A stretch of DNA of 11,044 bases from Dehalococcoidia bacterium UBA2979 (GTDB taxonomy: Bacteria > Chloroflexota > Dehalococcoidia > UBA2979). The DNA lies in NCBI GenBank assembly GCA_002348225.1, contig DEAP01000046.1, forward strand, positions 451-11,494. The letters are read 5' to 3'. The translations under genes and the position numbers were made by a program. Of this stretch, positions 1 to 6,102 are shown piece after piece; positions within the stretch are counted from its first letter, which is position 1; each line of letters starts with the position of its first letter. The notes under the pieces are model-generated. The model made no database searches. It saw nothing but the letters and a program-made list of their open reading frames with translations, and had not been told where the DNA came from.

Positions 1-555
1 TTTTATGCTGATGGTGAAAAGAGATATATCATTGCCCCGGATGGACTCAGCGTTGATGACCAAATAATTTCTGGTTCGGGTGTTCCAGTAAATACTGGAA
101 ATACGCTACCACTTTCGGAGATCCCAACTGGAACTGTAATTCACAATATTGAGTTGATTCCTGGGAGAGGCGCGCAACTAGGCAGATCTGCGGGAGCATC
201 GATACAACTAATGGCAAAGGATAGTGGATATGCTTTGCTGCGTATGCCATCAGGGGAAAGACGGCAAGTGTTAGAATCTTGCATGGCTACTATCGGATCA
301 GTAGGCAATATAGAGCATCAGCAGATCAAACTTGGTAAAGCCGGTCGTTCGAGGCACCGAGGGAAAAGACCAAAAGTAAGAGGATCGGTAATGAATCCAG
401 TCGATCACCCACATGGTGGGGGTGAGGGCAAGTCTCCTATTGGGCTACCAGGGCCTAAAACTCCTTGGGGTAAGCCTGCTCTCGGCTACAGAACTCGAAG
501 AAACAAACGGACTGATAAGTACATCGTGCAACGCCGCGGTGTTGGTCGAAGATAG
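1..555 (+). CDS. rplB: 50S ribosomal protein L2, C-terminal part
   Basis: The gene enters from the left edge already in frame; 184 codons and a TAG stop are visible. The first residues (FYADGEKRYII) align with about residue 92 of a normal 273-280 residue L2, so roughly the N-terminal third lies outside the window. L2 is a 23S rRNA-binding protein close to the peptidyl transferase centre and is needed for subunit association. The hallmark MNPVDHPHGGGEG segment is intact at bases 391-429, including the conserved histidines. It is followed by the usual TPWG and RSNKRTDK-like basic tail (here TRRNKRTDKYIV). An internal ATG at 154 is not a start, because conserved L2 sequence continues upstream without a break. 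The gene is followed 19 bases later by rpsS, the standard S10-operon order. Confidence 0.98.
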   Translation, partial: FYADGEKRYIIAPDGLSVDDQIISGSGVPVNTGNTLPLSEIPTGTVIHNIELIPGRGAQLGRSAGASIQLMAKDSGYALLRMPSGERRQVLESCMATIGSVGNIEHQQIKLGKAGRSRHRGKRPKVRGSVMNPVDHPHGGGEGKSPIGLPGPKTPWGKPALGYRTRRNKRTDKYIVQRRGVGRR

Positions 556-574
556 TCCGGAGGAGTAAAGAATT

Positions 575-859
575 ATGTCCCGATCTACAAGGAAAGGCCC
601 TTTCGTTCATCCGAAGCTATGGAAGAAGGTTATTGCAGCTCAGAATAATCAGGATCGAGTGGTGATAAAGACTTGGTCACGGTCGTCCACTATTCTCCCT
701 GAGATGGTTGGAATGACGATAGCTGTGCATGATGGACGAAGACATATTCCGGTCTTGTGTTCAGAGAACATGGTAGGTCATAAGCTTGGCGAATTTGCAT
801 TCACCAGGACATATAGAGGGCATAGAGGAAAGAGTGAGCGGACCTCACAGCGAGTGTAG
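575..859 (+). CDS. rpsS: 30S ribosomal protein S19
   Basis: S19 sits in the head of the small subunit, pairs with S13 and contacts the A-site region and the bridge to the large subunit. The 94-residue length is normal. The translation opens MSRSTRKGPFV and carries the family core TWSRSSTI (about 34-41), PEMVGMTIAVHDGR (42-55) and MVGHKLGEFA (66-75). It ends with the basic TRTYRGHRGK region. One departure from the family is Phe in EFAFTRT, where a proline (EFAPTRT) is nearly always found. A strong Shine-Dalgarno, GGAGGAG at 559-565, lies 9 bases before the ATG and fixes the start. The stop is TAG. The gene lies between rplB and rplV, as expected. Confidence 0.98.
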   Translation: MSRSTRKGPFVHPKLWKKVIAAQNNQDRVVIKTWSRSSTILPEMVGMTIAVHDGRRHIPVLCSENMVGHKLGEFAFTRTYRGHRGKSERTSQRV

Positions 860-901
860 AACAGGTAATAAGTAATGAGAATCAAGTTCGGAGTTTGTTA
901 G

Positions 902-1231
902 ATGCGAGTACAGGCTATAGCCAAAGACCAGCGCATCTCTGCGCGAAAAGTTCGTCCGGTCCTACGAGCAGTTCAAGGTATGCGTGTGCCCGAGGCGCTA
1001 CGTGTGCTTGAATTCATGCCTCAAAAAGGAGCCGCATTAGCTGCACAAGTTCTTCGTTCAGCACAGGCGAATGCCGAAAATAATTTCGATTTGAATCCTG
1101 AATCACTCGTCATCTATAGCGCGACGGCAGATGAGGGAGTGACTATGAAAAGATGGCGTGCAAGATCAAGAGGTAGGGCAGCGCCTCAAAGAAAAAGAAC
1201 GGCGCATATAAAAATGATTGTTGAGGGTTAG
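902..1231 (+). CDS. rplV: 50S ribosomal protein L22
   Basis: L22 binds 23S rRNA early in assembly, and its long beta-hairpin lines the polypeptide exit tunnel. The 109-residue product opens with the family signature AIAKDQRISARKVR (5-18). It has the conserved RSAQANAENN segment (52-61) and a basic hairpin from about residue 82 to 99, rich in Arg and ending RKRTAHI. This hairpin is where macrolide-resistance changes occur in other bacteria; I see no insertion or deletion there. The ATG is preceded by GGAG at 890-893, 8 bases upstream. The codon immediately before the ATG is an in-frame TAG that ends a tiny 8-codon frame starting at 875. Only five bases separate L22 from rpsC. Confidence 0.97.
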   Translation: MRVQAIAKDQRISARKVRPVLRAVQGMRVPEALRVLEFMPQKGAALAAQVLRSAQANAENNFDLNPESLVIYSATADEGVTMKRWRARSRGRAAPQRKRTAHIKMIVEG

Positions 1232-1236
1232 ACAGT

Positions 1237-1911
1237 ATGGGACGAAAAATACATCCATACGGTTTTCGAGTAGGGGTCACGAAGGATTGGCAGTCGAGGT
1301 GGTATGCGCCACACACGACTTACGCTGAGTTCACGATTCAAGATCAGAAGCTGCGAGAATATCTTGGGAAAGAACTCAGCGAGGCTGGGGTTTCGCGTTT
1401 TCACATCGAACGACAGGCAGCGTCGACTGCGGTAACAATATTCACGTCAAAACCGGGTATTGTGATCGGAAGACAGGGTCAAAATATTGAGCAACTAAGA
1501 AATTCCTTGCAGTCACAGATCGGTTCGAGGGTTAACGTTAATGTCGAGGAAATACGTGTACCTGAGTTGGACGCATATTTGGTGGCAAAGTCAGTAGCAA
1601 TGTCCTTAGAGCGACGTGTGGCTTTCAGACGTGCTATGAAGCAGTCAGTTCAACGTACGATGGCACGTGGGGCTATCGGATGTAAGATTAAAATTTCTGG
1701 TCGGCTGGGTGGAGCTGAAATGTCGAGATCAGAGCATGAAATGCAGGGCCGTATCCCGCTTCATACTATTAGGGCTGACATCGACTATGGATTCGCTGAA
1801 GCGAACACTTCTTTTGGACTAATAGGGGTGAAATGTTGGGTGAACAAAGGTGAAGTATCTCCTGAAGATAACCCTTTGGTACGCGCAGCAGAGGAAACAG
1901 GTGGTGAATAA
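1237..1911 (+). CDS. rpsC: 30S ribosomal protein S3
   Basis: S3 forms part of the mRNA entry channel in the small-subunit head. The 224-residue translation begins MGRKIHPYGFRVG, close to the family MGQKVHP start. It contains a KH domain with the GxxG loop as GRQG (78-81) inside VIGRQGQNIE. The C-terminal domain follows with FRRAMK (130-135), including the Arg/Arg/Lys trio linked to mRNA unwinding in E. coli, then SGRLGGAEMSRSE (154-166) and PLHTIRADIDYG (174-185). Length is at the short end for the family, with no long C-terminal tail. GAGGG at 1223-1227, inside the end of rplV, is the likely Shine-Dalgarno 9 bases before the ATG. The stop lies 3 bases before rplP, so the two are probably translationally coupled. 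Confidence 0.98.
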   Translation: MGRKIHPYGFRVGVTKDWQSRWYAPHTTYAEFTIQDQKLREYLGKELSEAGVSRFHIERQAASTAVTIFTSKPGIVIGRQGQNIEQLRNSLQSQIGSRVNVNVEEIRVPELDAYLVAKSVAMSLERRVAFRRAMKQSVQRTMARGAIGCKIKISGRLGGAEMSRSEHEMQGRIPLHTIRADIDYGFAEANTSFGLIGVKCWVNKGEVSPEDNPLVRAAEETGGE

Positions 1912-1914
1912 AAA

Positions 1915-2334
1915 ATGTTAATGCCACGTAGAACGAAATATAGAAAGCAATTCCGGGGGAAAATGCGTGGTGCTGCCCAAACGGGCAATGCTGTTTCTTT
2001 TGGTGAGTACGGACTTCAAGCGAAGACCACCGCCTGGATAGATGCGAGGCAAATTGAGGCAGCTAGACGAGCGATTACTGGTGAATTGAGACGTGGTGGT
2101 AAGGTTTGGATTCGGATTTTTCCTGATAAGCCAGTTTCCAAAAAACCAGTTGAGGTTAGGATGGGTAAAGGCAAGGGCGCTACAGACAGGTGGGTTGCTG
2201 TCGTTAAAAGAGGACGGGTACTCTTTGAAATTGCCGGTGTGTCGGAGGAAGCCGCTAGAGAGGCATTTCGGAAGGCACATCATAAACTCCCGATCGATAC
2301 AAGGGTTATTGCACGGGATGAGGTTTACCGATGA
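1915..2334 (+). CDS. rplP: 50S ribosomal protein L16
   Basis: L16 binds the large subunit near the A-site tRNA elbow and is a late assembly protein. The 139-residue length is typical. The start MLMPRRTKYRKQFRG is the standard L16 opening, which supports the first ATG over the one two codons later. Other family marks are FGEYGLQA (29-36), ARRAITGELRRGGKVWIRIFPD (about 50-71) and the loop KKPVEVRMGKGKG (76-88). The arginine in that loop (R82) matches the residue hydroxylated by YcfD-type oxygenases in E. coli; whether it is modified here is unknown. A Shine-Dalgarno-like AGGTGG at 1899-1904 lies in the end of rpsC. The TGA stop overlaps the rpmC ATG by four bases. Confidence 0.98.
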   Translation: MLMPRRTKYRKQFRGKMRGAAQTGNAVSFGEYGLQAKTTAWIDARQIEAARRAITGELRRGGKVWIRIFPDKPVSKKPVEVRMGKGKGATDRWVAVVKRGRVLFEIAGVSEEAAREAFRKAHHKLPIDTRVIARDEVYR

Positions 2335-2561
2335 GTGGAAAAATGGAAGCCCTCTTACAACTTGATCATGACGGGCTTGCTGAAGAGCTGGAATCAGCTC
2401 ATAGGGAGCTATTTAATTTACGATTTCAAGCTAGCACTTCGCAGCTTACTGATATTTCAGAACTGAAAAAGGCTCGTCGCCAAATTGCAAGAATAAAGAC
2501 TTTGATACGTACTCGAGAGCTTGAAGAGGAAGGTAATGTCGGTATCTCTATTGAGGAATAA
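2331..2561 (+). CDS. rpmC: 50S ribosomal protein L29
   Basis: L29 is a small helical hairpin protein beside L23 at the exit-tunnel opening, near where signal recognition particle and trigger factor dock. The 76-residue product is slightly longer than the usual 60-70. It shows the family core ELFNLRFQ (about 26-33) followed by the second helix with ARRQIARIKTLIRTRE, so it should fold as two antiparallel helices. The ATG lies in an ATGA overlap with the rplP stop, with GAGGT at 2320-2324 six bases upstream, which supports this start over the second Met four codons in. The extra C-terminal residues (EEEGNVGISIEE) are acidic and poorly conserved. Confidence 0.95.
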   Translation: MSGKMEALLQLDHDGLAEELESAHRELFNLRFQASTSQLTDISELKKARRQIARIKTLIRTRELEEEGNVGISIEE

Positions 2562-2578
2562 CCGACGAGGACATTAAG

Positions 2579-3088
2579 ATGGTTCAATCTAGCAATGATT
2601 CCCAAGCTACACAGACAGCTAACCGAAGAACATTAGTGGGCGTAGTAGTCTCGGATTCGAACGACAAGACTGTTGTAGTCTCAGTGGAGCGACGTGCACC
2701 ACATAGGCTTTATAGAAAGGTTATAACTCGGACGAAAAAATATCATGTACATGACGCAGAAAATAGCGCTACCAGCGGCGATATCGTTCGAATTATTGAG
2801 TCCCAACCGAGATCCAAGCTCAAGCGATGGGATCTCGACGAAATCCTGATTGGCCGTAATATTGCAGAAGTCCAGGCCACTGAATTAGATGCTTCTTTTG
2901 TGGATGAAATGCAAAGATCCGCTGCGCGTGCGTCGGCAGAAGCACTCGAGGATGAAACAGAGAATAACGAAGATGTTGATAGTCAGGTTACAACTGGGGA
3001 ATCCGAGACCGAAGCAGAGGAGCCTGAGGGCGTTCCGCCTCCGAATACTGAAGCTGAGGAACCTGAAGAAGAAGGTGAACAGAAATGA
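2579..3088 (+). CDS. rpsQ: 30S ribosomal protein S17 with long acidic C-terminal extension
   Basis: S17 is a primary 16S rRNA-binding protein with an OB fold, located in the body of the small subunit. The core runs from about residue 16 to 96 and matches the family: RRTLVGVVVSDSNDKTVVV, then RRAPHRLYRKVITRTKKYHVHD, SGDIVRIIESQP and KRWDLDEIL. The protein is 169 residues, about twice the usual 80-95. Residues 97-169 form an unusual tail that contains 26 acidic residues and only 3 basic ones, is rich in Ala, Thr and Pro, and is probably disordered. It carries the heptapeptide TEAEEPE twice. Shine-Dalgarno GAGGA at 2567-2571 supports the ATG. The TGA stop overlaps rplN by four bases, and the tail's last codons supply the rplN Shine-Dalgarno. 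What the tail does is unknown. Confidence 0.96.
   Translation: MVQSSNDSQATQTANRRTLVGVVVSDSNDKTVVVSVERRAPHRLYRKVITRTKKYHVHDAENSATSGDIVRIIESQPRSKLKRWDLDEILIGRNIAEVQATELDASFVDEMQRSAARASAEALEDETENNEDVDSQVTTGESETEAEEPEGVPPPNTEAEEPEEEGEQK
3008..3067 (+). repeat. Duplicated TEAEEPE heptapeptide in the S17 tail
   Basis: The residues TEAEEPE occur at S17 positions 144-150 (bases 3008-3028) and 157-163 (bases 3047-3067), a spacing of 39 bases or 13 codons. The two 21-base copies differ at four places, all third codon positions, so the peptide copies are identical. This could be an old in-frame duplication kept by selection on composition, or chance in a low-complexity acidic stretch. Confidence 0.6.
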
Positions 3089-3453
3089 TCCAGCAGGAAA
3101 GTAGAGTTAGGGTCGCCGATAACAGTGGGGCAAGAGAGCTTCTATGTATTCGAGTCTTAGGCGGTTCGAAGCGTCGTTACGCCGGTGTAGGCGATACGAT
3201 AATTGCCTCCGTTAAGGAGGCCCAACCTAATTCGGGAGTTGCCAAGGGTGAAGTTGTTCGGGCTGTGATAGTTAGAACGAAGCATCCGATCCAAAGAGAA
3301 GATGGCCAAACCATTAGATTTGACGAAAATGCAGCGGCCCTAGTCGCTGAGGGTGGCGCACCGCGTGGCACCAGATTATTCGGGCCTGTTCCGTCTGAGC
3401 TGAGAACTAAGGGAATGTCCAGACTTACAGCATTAGCTCCGGAGGTCATCTGA
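3085..3453 (+). CDS. rplN: 50S ribosomal protein L14
   Basis: L14 sits at the subunit interface, next to L19, and helps form an intersubunit bridge. The 122-residue length is exactly typical. The translation opens MIQQESRVRVADNSGARELLCIRVLGG, the family signature, followed by GDTIIASVKEAQP (37-49), VVRAVIVRTK (58-67) and FDENAAALV (79-87). It ends with the GTRLFGPVPSELR segment. The start codon lies in an ATGA overlap with the rpsQ stop, with AAGGTG at 3072-3077 seven bases upstream. In many bacteria rplN opens a separate spc operon. Here there is no space for a promoter between rpsQ and rplN other than inside rpsQ, so the two operons appear fused. The TGA stop shares one base with the rplX ATG. 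Confidence 0.98.
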   Translation: MIQQESRVRVADNSGARELLCIRVLGGSKRRYAGVGDTIIASVKEAQPNSGVAKGEVVRAVIVRTKHPIQREDGQTIRFDENAAALVAEGGAPRGTRLFGPVPSELRTKGMSRLTALAPEVI

Positions 3454-3770
3454 TGGCAGCACGAATACGGAGAAATGACCAAGTGGAAGTACTTTCAGGT
3501 AGAGATAGGGGAGTCCGAGGTGAGGTGTTAGCAGTCAATGCTCGAGAGAATCGAGCGATTGTTAATGGAGTTAACTTGGTTAAAAGACATCAACGTCCTA
3601 CTGGTCCTCAAAATCCGGGTGGAATAATCGAGCGGGAAGCACCTATCGATCTCTCTAACCTCGGACTTGTTTGTAATCCTTGTGGCAGCGCCGTGAGGGT
3701 GAGATTTAACCAATTGGACGATGGTCGTAAAGTAAGAGTTTGTATTAAGTGTGACGAGGTCATGGACTGA
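3453..3770 (+). CDS. rplX: 50S ribosomal protein L24, zinc-ribbon form
   Basis: L24 is an assembly-initiating 23S rRNA-binding protein. The 105-residue product contains an N-terminal KOW motif (VEVLSGRDRGVRGEVLAV, about 11-28), then VNGVNLVKRHQRPT and GGIIEREAPI, all typical of the family. The C-terminal part has two CxxC pairs, C74/C77 and C97/C100, in the zinc-ribbon arrangement seen in some bacterial L24 proteins such as that of Thermus; metal binding is inferred, not shown. A strong Shine-Dalgarno, GGAGGT at 3441-3446, lies six bases before the ATG inside the end of rplN. Both ends overlap the neighbouring genes by one base (TGATG), which favours coupled translation with rplN and rplE. 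Confidence 0.97.
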   Translation: MAARIRRNDQVEVLSGRDRGVRGEVLAVNARENRAIVNGVNLVKRHQRPTGPQNPGGIIEREAPIDLSNLGLVCNPCGSAVRVRFNQLDDGRKVRVCIKCDEVMD

Positions 3771-4330
3771 TGGTGAGTACAGCTAATATTCCAAGAATGC
3801 TTAAACAGTATAGAGAGGACGCTGTTCCTGTTCTGCTAAGAGAGTTTGGATACCAGAATTCTATGGAAGTCCCAACGATAAGTAAGATATCTGTAAATAT
3901 AGGACTAGGTGAAGCTGTGACATCTTCTGGTGTGATTGAGTCAGCTAGTGAGGACTTGATGGCGATTACTGGTCAACGCCCTTTTGTTAGAAGAGCGAGA
4001 GAGTCTATATCGAATTTCAAGCTGCGTGAGGGAATGCCGATTGGTTTGACGGTTACGTTGAGAAGAAATCGAATGTGGGAATTCTATGATCGTCTAGTGA
4101 ATTCATCAATGCCACGAATCAGAGATTTCCGTGGATGTTCAGATCGAGCCTTTGATGGCCGAGGAAATTATTCTCTTGGGATTTCTGAGCAACTCATTTT
4201 CCCTGAACTTAATTTTGAAGATGTGGATCGAGTCAGAGGTTTGCAGGTTAATTTTGTGACTAGCGCAAAAACTGATGAAGAGGGAAGAAGGCTGCTAGCT
4301 TTGCTAGGGATGCCTTTCCAACGAAGATAA
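3770..4330 (+). CDS. rplE: 50S ribosomal protein L5
   Basis: L5 binds 5S rRNA with L18 and contributes to the central protuberance and the contact with P-site tRNA and S13. The 186-residue length is normal. Family marks are VPTISKISVNIGLGEA (34-49), ITGQRPFVRRARESISNFKLREGMPIG (66-92), VTLRRNRMWEFYDRL (95-109) and PRIRDFRG (115-122), followed by the YSLGISEQLIFPEL segment (134-147). GAGGT at 3756-3760 sits nine bases before the ATG. The ATG overlaps the rplX stop by one base. The stop is TAA and a 22-base gap leads to rpsN. Nothing looks truncated or disturbed. Confidence 0.97.
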   Translation: MVSTANIPRMLKQYREDAVPVLLREFGYQNSMEVPTISKISVNIGLGEAVTSSGVIESASEDLMAITGQRPFVRRARESISNFKLREGMPIGLTVTLRRNRMWEFYDRLVNSSMPRIRDFRGCSDRAFDGRGNYSLGISEQLIFPELNFEDVDRVRGLQVNFVTSAKTDEEGRRLLALLGMPFQRR

Positions 4331-4342
4331 ATTGATTGGGTT

Positions 4343-4346
4343 AGGA
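4343..4346 (+). promoter_or_regulatory. Shine-Dalgarno deciding the rpsN start
   Basis: AGGA lies six bases before the ATG at 4353. The upstream TTG at 4332 lacks such a site. This, together with the family-typical N-terminus, decides the start. Confidence 0.6.
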
Positions 4347-4352
4347 AATATT

Positions 4353-4658
4353 ATGCCGAAAGCAAGCAAGATCGCCAAAAATAGCAGGCGGGCGATTCTC
4401 GGTGATAGATATGCTGAAAGAAGAGCTCTGCTCACGGCTGTGATTCGTGATCCAGGAGCTAGTCTGGATGAAAAGGCAGCAGCGTATGCGAAAATCTATA
4501 AGATGCCGAGAGACGGTGCTCGCTCCCGTCATAGGAATCGATGTCAACTGACCGGTCGTCCAAGAGCGTATATGAGGGAATTCGGAGTTTCAAGGATTAC
4601 ATTTCGAGAGTTGGCAGTGAAGGGTATGCTGCCGGGCGTAAAGAAATCATCGTGGTAA
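4353..4658 (+). CDS. rpsN: 30S ribosomal protein S14, long zinc-less form
   Basis: S14 is a late-binding protein of the small-subunit head. The start is placed at the ATG at 4353, giving 101 residues that open MPKASKIAKNSRR. AGGA at 4343-4346 lies six bases upstream. An in-frame TTG at 4332 would add seven non-family residues and has no good Shine-Dalgarno. The C-terminal half carries SRHRNRCQLTGRPRAYMREFG, SRITFRELA and GMLPGVKKSSW, all typical. Only one cysteine remains (NRCQLT), and the second CxxC pair of the zinc form is replaced (GVSRITF). This is therefore the long C-minus type, as in proteobacteria, not the 61-residue zinc type. Confidence 0.96.
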   Translation: MPKASKIAKNSRRAILGDRYAERRALLTAVIRDPGASLDEKAAAYAKIYKMPRDGARSRHRNRCQLTGRPRAYMREFGVSRITFRELAVKGMLPGVKKSSW

Positions 4659-4670
4659 AGGTATAAAACA

Positions 4671-5069
4671 ATGTCAATGTCAGACCCCATCGCAGATATG
4701 TTTACTCGAATTAGGAATGCGGCCAACGCAGAGCACACAAGTGTGTTAATTCCCCGAAGCAAAACCAAACAGGCAATAGCGGATGTTTTGCGTGGTGAAG
4801 GCTTTATTCGCGGGATCGAGGAAGTTTCTGACGAATCGAAGAACTATCTCAAATTGGAGTTGGTTTACGGGTCGGATAGAAAGGCCATGATCACAAATAT
4901 TAAGAGGGTATCTAGGCCTGGTCTGAGAATATATGTAGGTAATGGTGAGATTCCTAGGGTTTACGGTGGACTAGGAATCTCGATTCTTAGCACCTCAAAA
5001 GGCATATTGTCGGGCAAGGATGCGTGGCGACAAAAGGTAGGTGGCGAGGTACTGTGCTACGTGTGGTAG
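4671..5069 (+). CDS. rpsH: 30S ribosomal protein S8
   Basis: S8 is a primary 16S rRNA-binding protein in the platform. In E. coli it also represses the spc operon by binding its mRNA. The 132-residue product opens MSMSDPIADMFTRIRNA and ends GGEVLCYVW, both diagnostic. In between are LIPRSKTKQAIADVLRGEGFI (about 26-46), ISRPG-like VSRPGLRIY (80-88) and GLGISILSTSKGILS (100-114). AAAGGT at 4657-4662 is eight bases before the first ATG, which favours it over the Met two codons later. The stop is TAG. It is followed by the longest intergenic space in the window (131 bases). Whether S8 regulates this cluster cannot be told from the sequence; I did not find a clear S8 site. Confidence 0.98.
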   Translation: MSMSDPIADMFTRIRNAANAEHTSVLIPRSKTKQAIADVLRGEGFIRGIEEVSDESKNYLKLELVYGSDRKAMITNIKRVSRPGLRIYVGNGEIPRVYGGLGISILSTSKGILSGKDAWRQKVGGEVLCYVW

Positions 5070-5081
5070 CGATCTCCGATA

Positions 5082-5099
5082 ATTGGGGCGCTCCACAAT
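5082..5099 (+). other. Small imperfect hairpin after rpsH
   Basis: ATTG at 5082-5085 can pair with CAAT at 5096-5099, then a one-base mismatch, then GG with CC, closing a four-base loop. The stem is short and no T run follows, so it is not a convincing terminator. It might be an RNA-processing or protein-binding element, or chance. Confidence 0.25.
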
Positions 5100-5147
5100 A
5101 TGGCTGGCATGTAACCGTCTTAAAAATTAGTATTTTAGGTCTGGCTT

Positions 5148-5176
5148 TTGGCAGCAATCACGAACAGAAATAGAAG
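5148..5176 (+). promoter_or_regulatory. Weak sigma-70-like promoter candidate before rplF
   Basis: TTGGCA at 5148-5153 (five of six matches to TTGACA) and TAGAAG at 5171-5176 (four of six to TATAAT) are separated by exactly 17 bases. The rplF ATG would lie about 20 bases beyond the expected transcription start. The -10 match is poor, so this is only a candidate. Confidence 0.25.
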
Positions 5177-5200
5177 AATACGAATGGAAATTTATTAAAG

Positions 5201-5737
5201 ATGTCAAGAATTGGAATACTACCTATTGACATACCAGCAGGGGTGGAAATCACTCTCTTGGATGCCAGATGTATTGTGAAAGGTCCTAAGGGAGAACTTT
5301 CCGAGGACATTCATCCTTTGATCACAGTAGTGAAAGAAGATTCGACGGTCACAGTCAGCCGGGCGAATGACCAGAAACTTGCGCGTTCACTCCATGGACT
5401 GACGAGGACGTTGATCGCAAACATGGTGGTTGGGGTAACAGAGGGTTATCGGAAGTCATTAGAATTTATGGGGAGCGGAATTACCGCTGACTTACAGGGG
5501 AGTACTTTGGTTGTTGAGGCAGGTTATTCCCACAAAGTGCCAGTAGAGCCTATCGAGGGTACTGCTTTTTCTAAAGACGGTAATATCGTGCATGTGGACG
5601 GGATAAGTAAACAGGCGGTTGGTCAACAGGCCGCCCTTGTAAGACGTATAAGACCTCCGTCGGGTTATCGCGCTCAAGGAATCAAGTACACAGATGAACA
5701 GCCTAAATACAAGGCTGGGAAAGCAAGAGTTGGATAA
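5201..5737 (+). CDS. rplF: 50S ribosomal protein L6
   Basis: L6 binds 23S rRNA near the sarcin-ricin loop and the factor-binding site. The 178-residue length is typical. It opens MSRIGILPIDIPAGVEI, where the family usually has MSRIGKxPI. Two similar alpha/beta domains follow, with VKGPKGELS (27-35), RSLHGLTRTLIANMV (62-76) and, in the second domain, SHKVP (110-114), ISKQAVGQQAALVRRIRPP (135-153) and QGIKYTDE (159-166). The Shine-Dalgarno is weak: only GGAAA at 5186-5190 is near, about ten bases from the ATG. This is unlike most genes here. No in-frame start exists in the 27 bases after an upstream TAG at 5171-5173. The TAA stop shares one base with the rplR ATG. Confidence 0.97.
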   Translation: MSRIGILPIDIPAGVEITLLDARCIVKGPKGELSEDIHPLITVVKEDSTVTVSRANDQKLARSLHGLTRTLIANMVVGVTEGYRKSLEFMGSGITADLQGSTLVVEAGYSHKVPVEPIEGTAFSKDGNIVHVDGISKQAVGQQAALVRRIRPPSGYRAQGIKYTDEQPKYKAGKARVG

Positions 5738-6090
5738 TGAAATCATCCTCACGAACTAGGAGTGCGGGGCGTATTCGTCGGCATACTCGTGTTCGGAAGC
5801 GAGTTAGTGGTATTTCGTCGCGGCCGAGACTGTCGGTATTTCGTTCAAATAAATTCATATATGCCCAATTAATAGATGACGAATCAGGCACGACTCTTGC
5901 AGCGGCTTCTGATCGAGGATTAGCGGACGGCAGCAAGACCGATCGTGCTGTAACAGTGGGTAATAATCTTGCTGCAGCGGCTCGTTCTAAAGGTATAACC
6001 TCGGCGGTGTTTGACCGCGGGGGCTATCGTTTTGCGGGCAGAGTTAAAGCTCTTGCTGAGGGTGCCAGATCTAGTGGATTAGAATTTTAG
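5737..6090 (+). CDS. rplR: 50S ribosomal protein L18
   Basis: L18 binds 5S rRNA together with L5 and anchors it to the large subunit. The 117-residue translation has the basic N-terminal arm RIRRHTRVRKRVSG (12-25). It then has RPRLSVFRSNKFIYAQLIDD (29-48), the family motif, VGNNLAAAARSKGI (74-87) and VFDRGGYRFAGRVKALAEGAR (91-111). The ending GLEF is also typical. The ATG overlaps the rplF stop by one base (TAATG), and no strong Shine-Dalgarno precedes it, so translation is probably coupled to rplF. The stop is TAG, and rpsE follows after 12 bases. Confidence 0.97.
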   Translation: MKSSSRTRSAGRIRRHTRVRKRVSGISSRPRLSVFRSNKFIYAQLIDDESGTTLAAASDRGLADGSKTDRAVTVGNNLAAAARSKGITSAVFDRGGYRFAGRVKALAEGARSSGLEF

Positions 6091-6102
6091 TAGGTGATTT
6101 GA

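Larger units (their letters stand above)
5070..5200. other. 131-base intergenic region between rpsH and rplF
   Basis: This is the largest gap in an otherwise tightly packed cluster. It holds a small imperfect hairpin (5082-5099), a weak promoter-like pair (5148-5176) and part of a 39-codon open frame (5054-5173) that overlaps the end of rpsH. There is no terminator-like GC stem followed by a T run. No known riboswitch or ribosomal-protein binding site was recognised. Confidence 0.7.

Noticed and set aside
1918..2283. 121-codon minus-strand open frame opposite rplP
   Set aside because: It lies wholly opposite a well-conserved gene, has no recognisable motif and no independent signals.
2889..3104. 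Basic 71-residue open frame within the S17 tail and rplN start
   Set aside because: It is the shifted reading of GA-rich acidic codons, which yields Lys/Arg. It has no family resemblance, and the S17 frame is continuous.
4332..4352. Upstream TTG as a start for rpsN
   Set aside because: It adds seven residues that do not match S14, lacks a good Shine-Dalgarno, and the ATG at 4353 has both.
5121..5140. AT-rich inverted repeat (AAAAT/ATTTT) as a terminator after rpsH
   Set aside because: The stem is five A-T pairs with no GC content and no following T run, so it would not terminate transcription.
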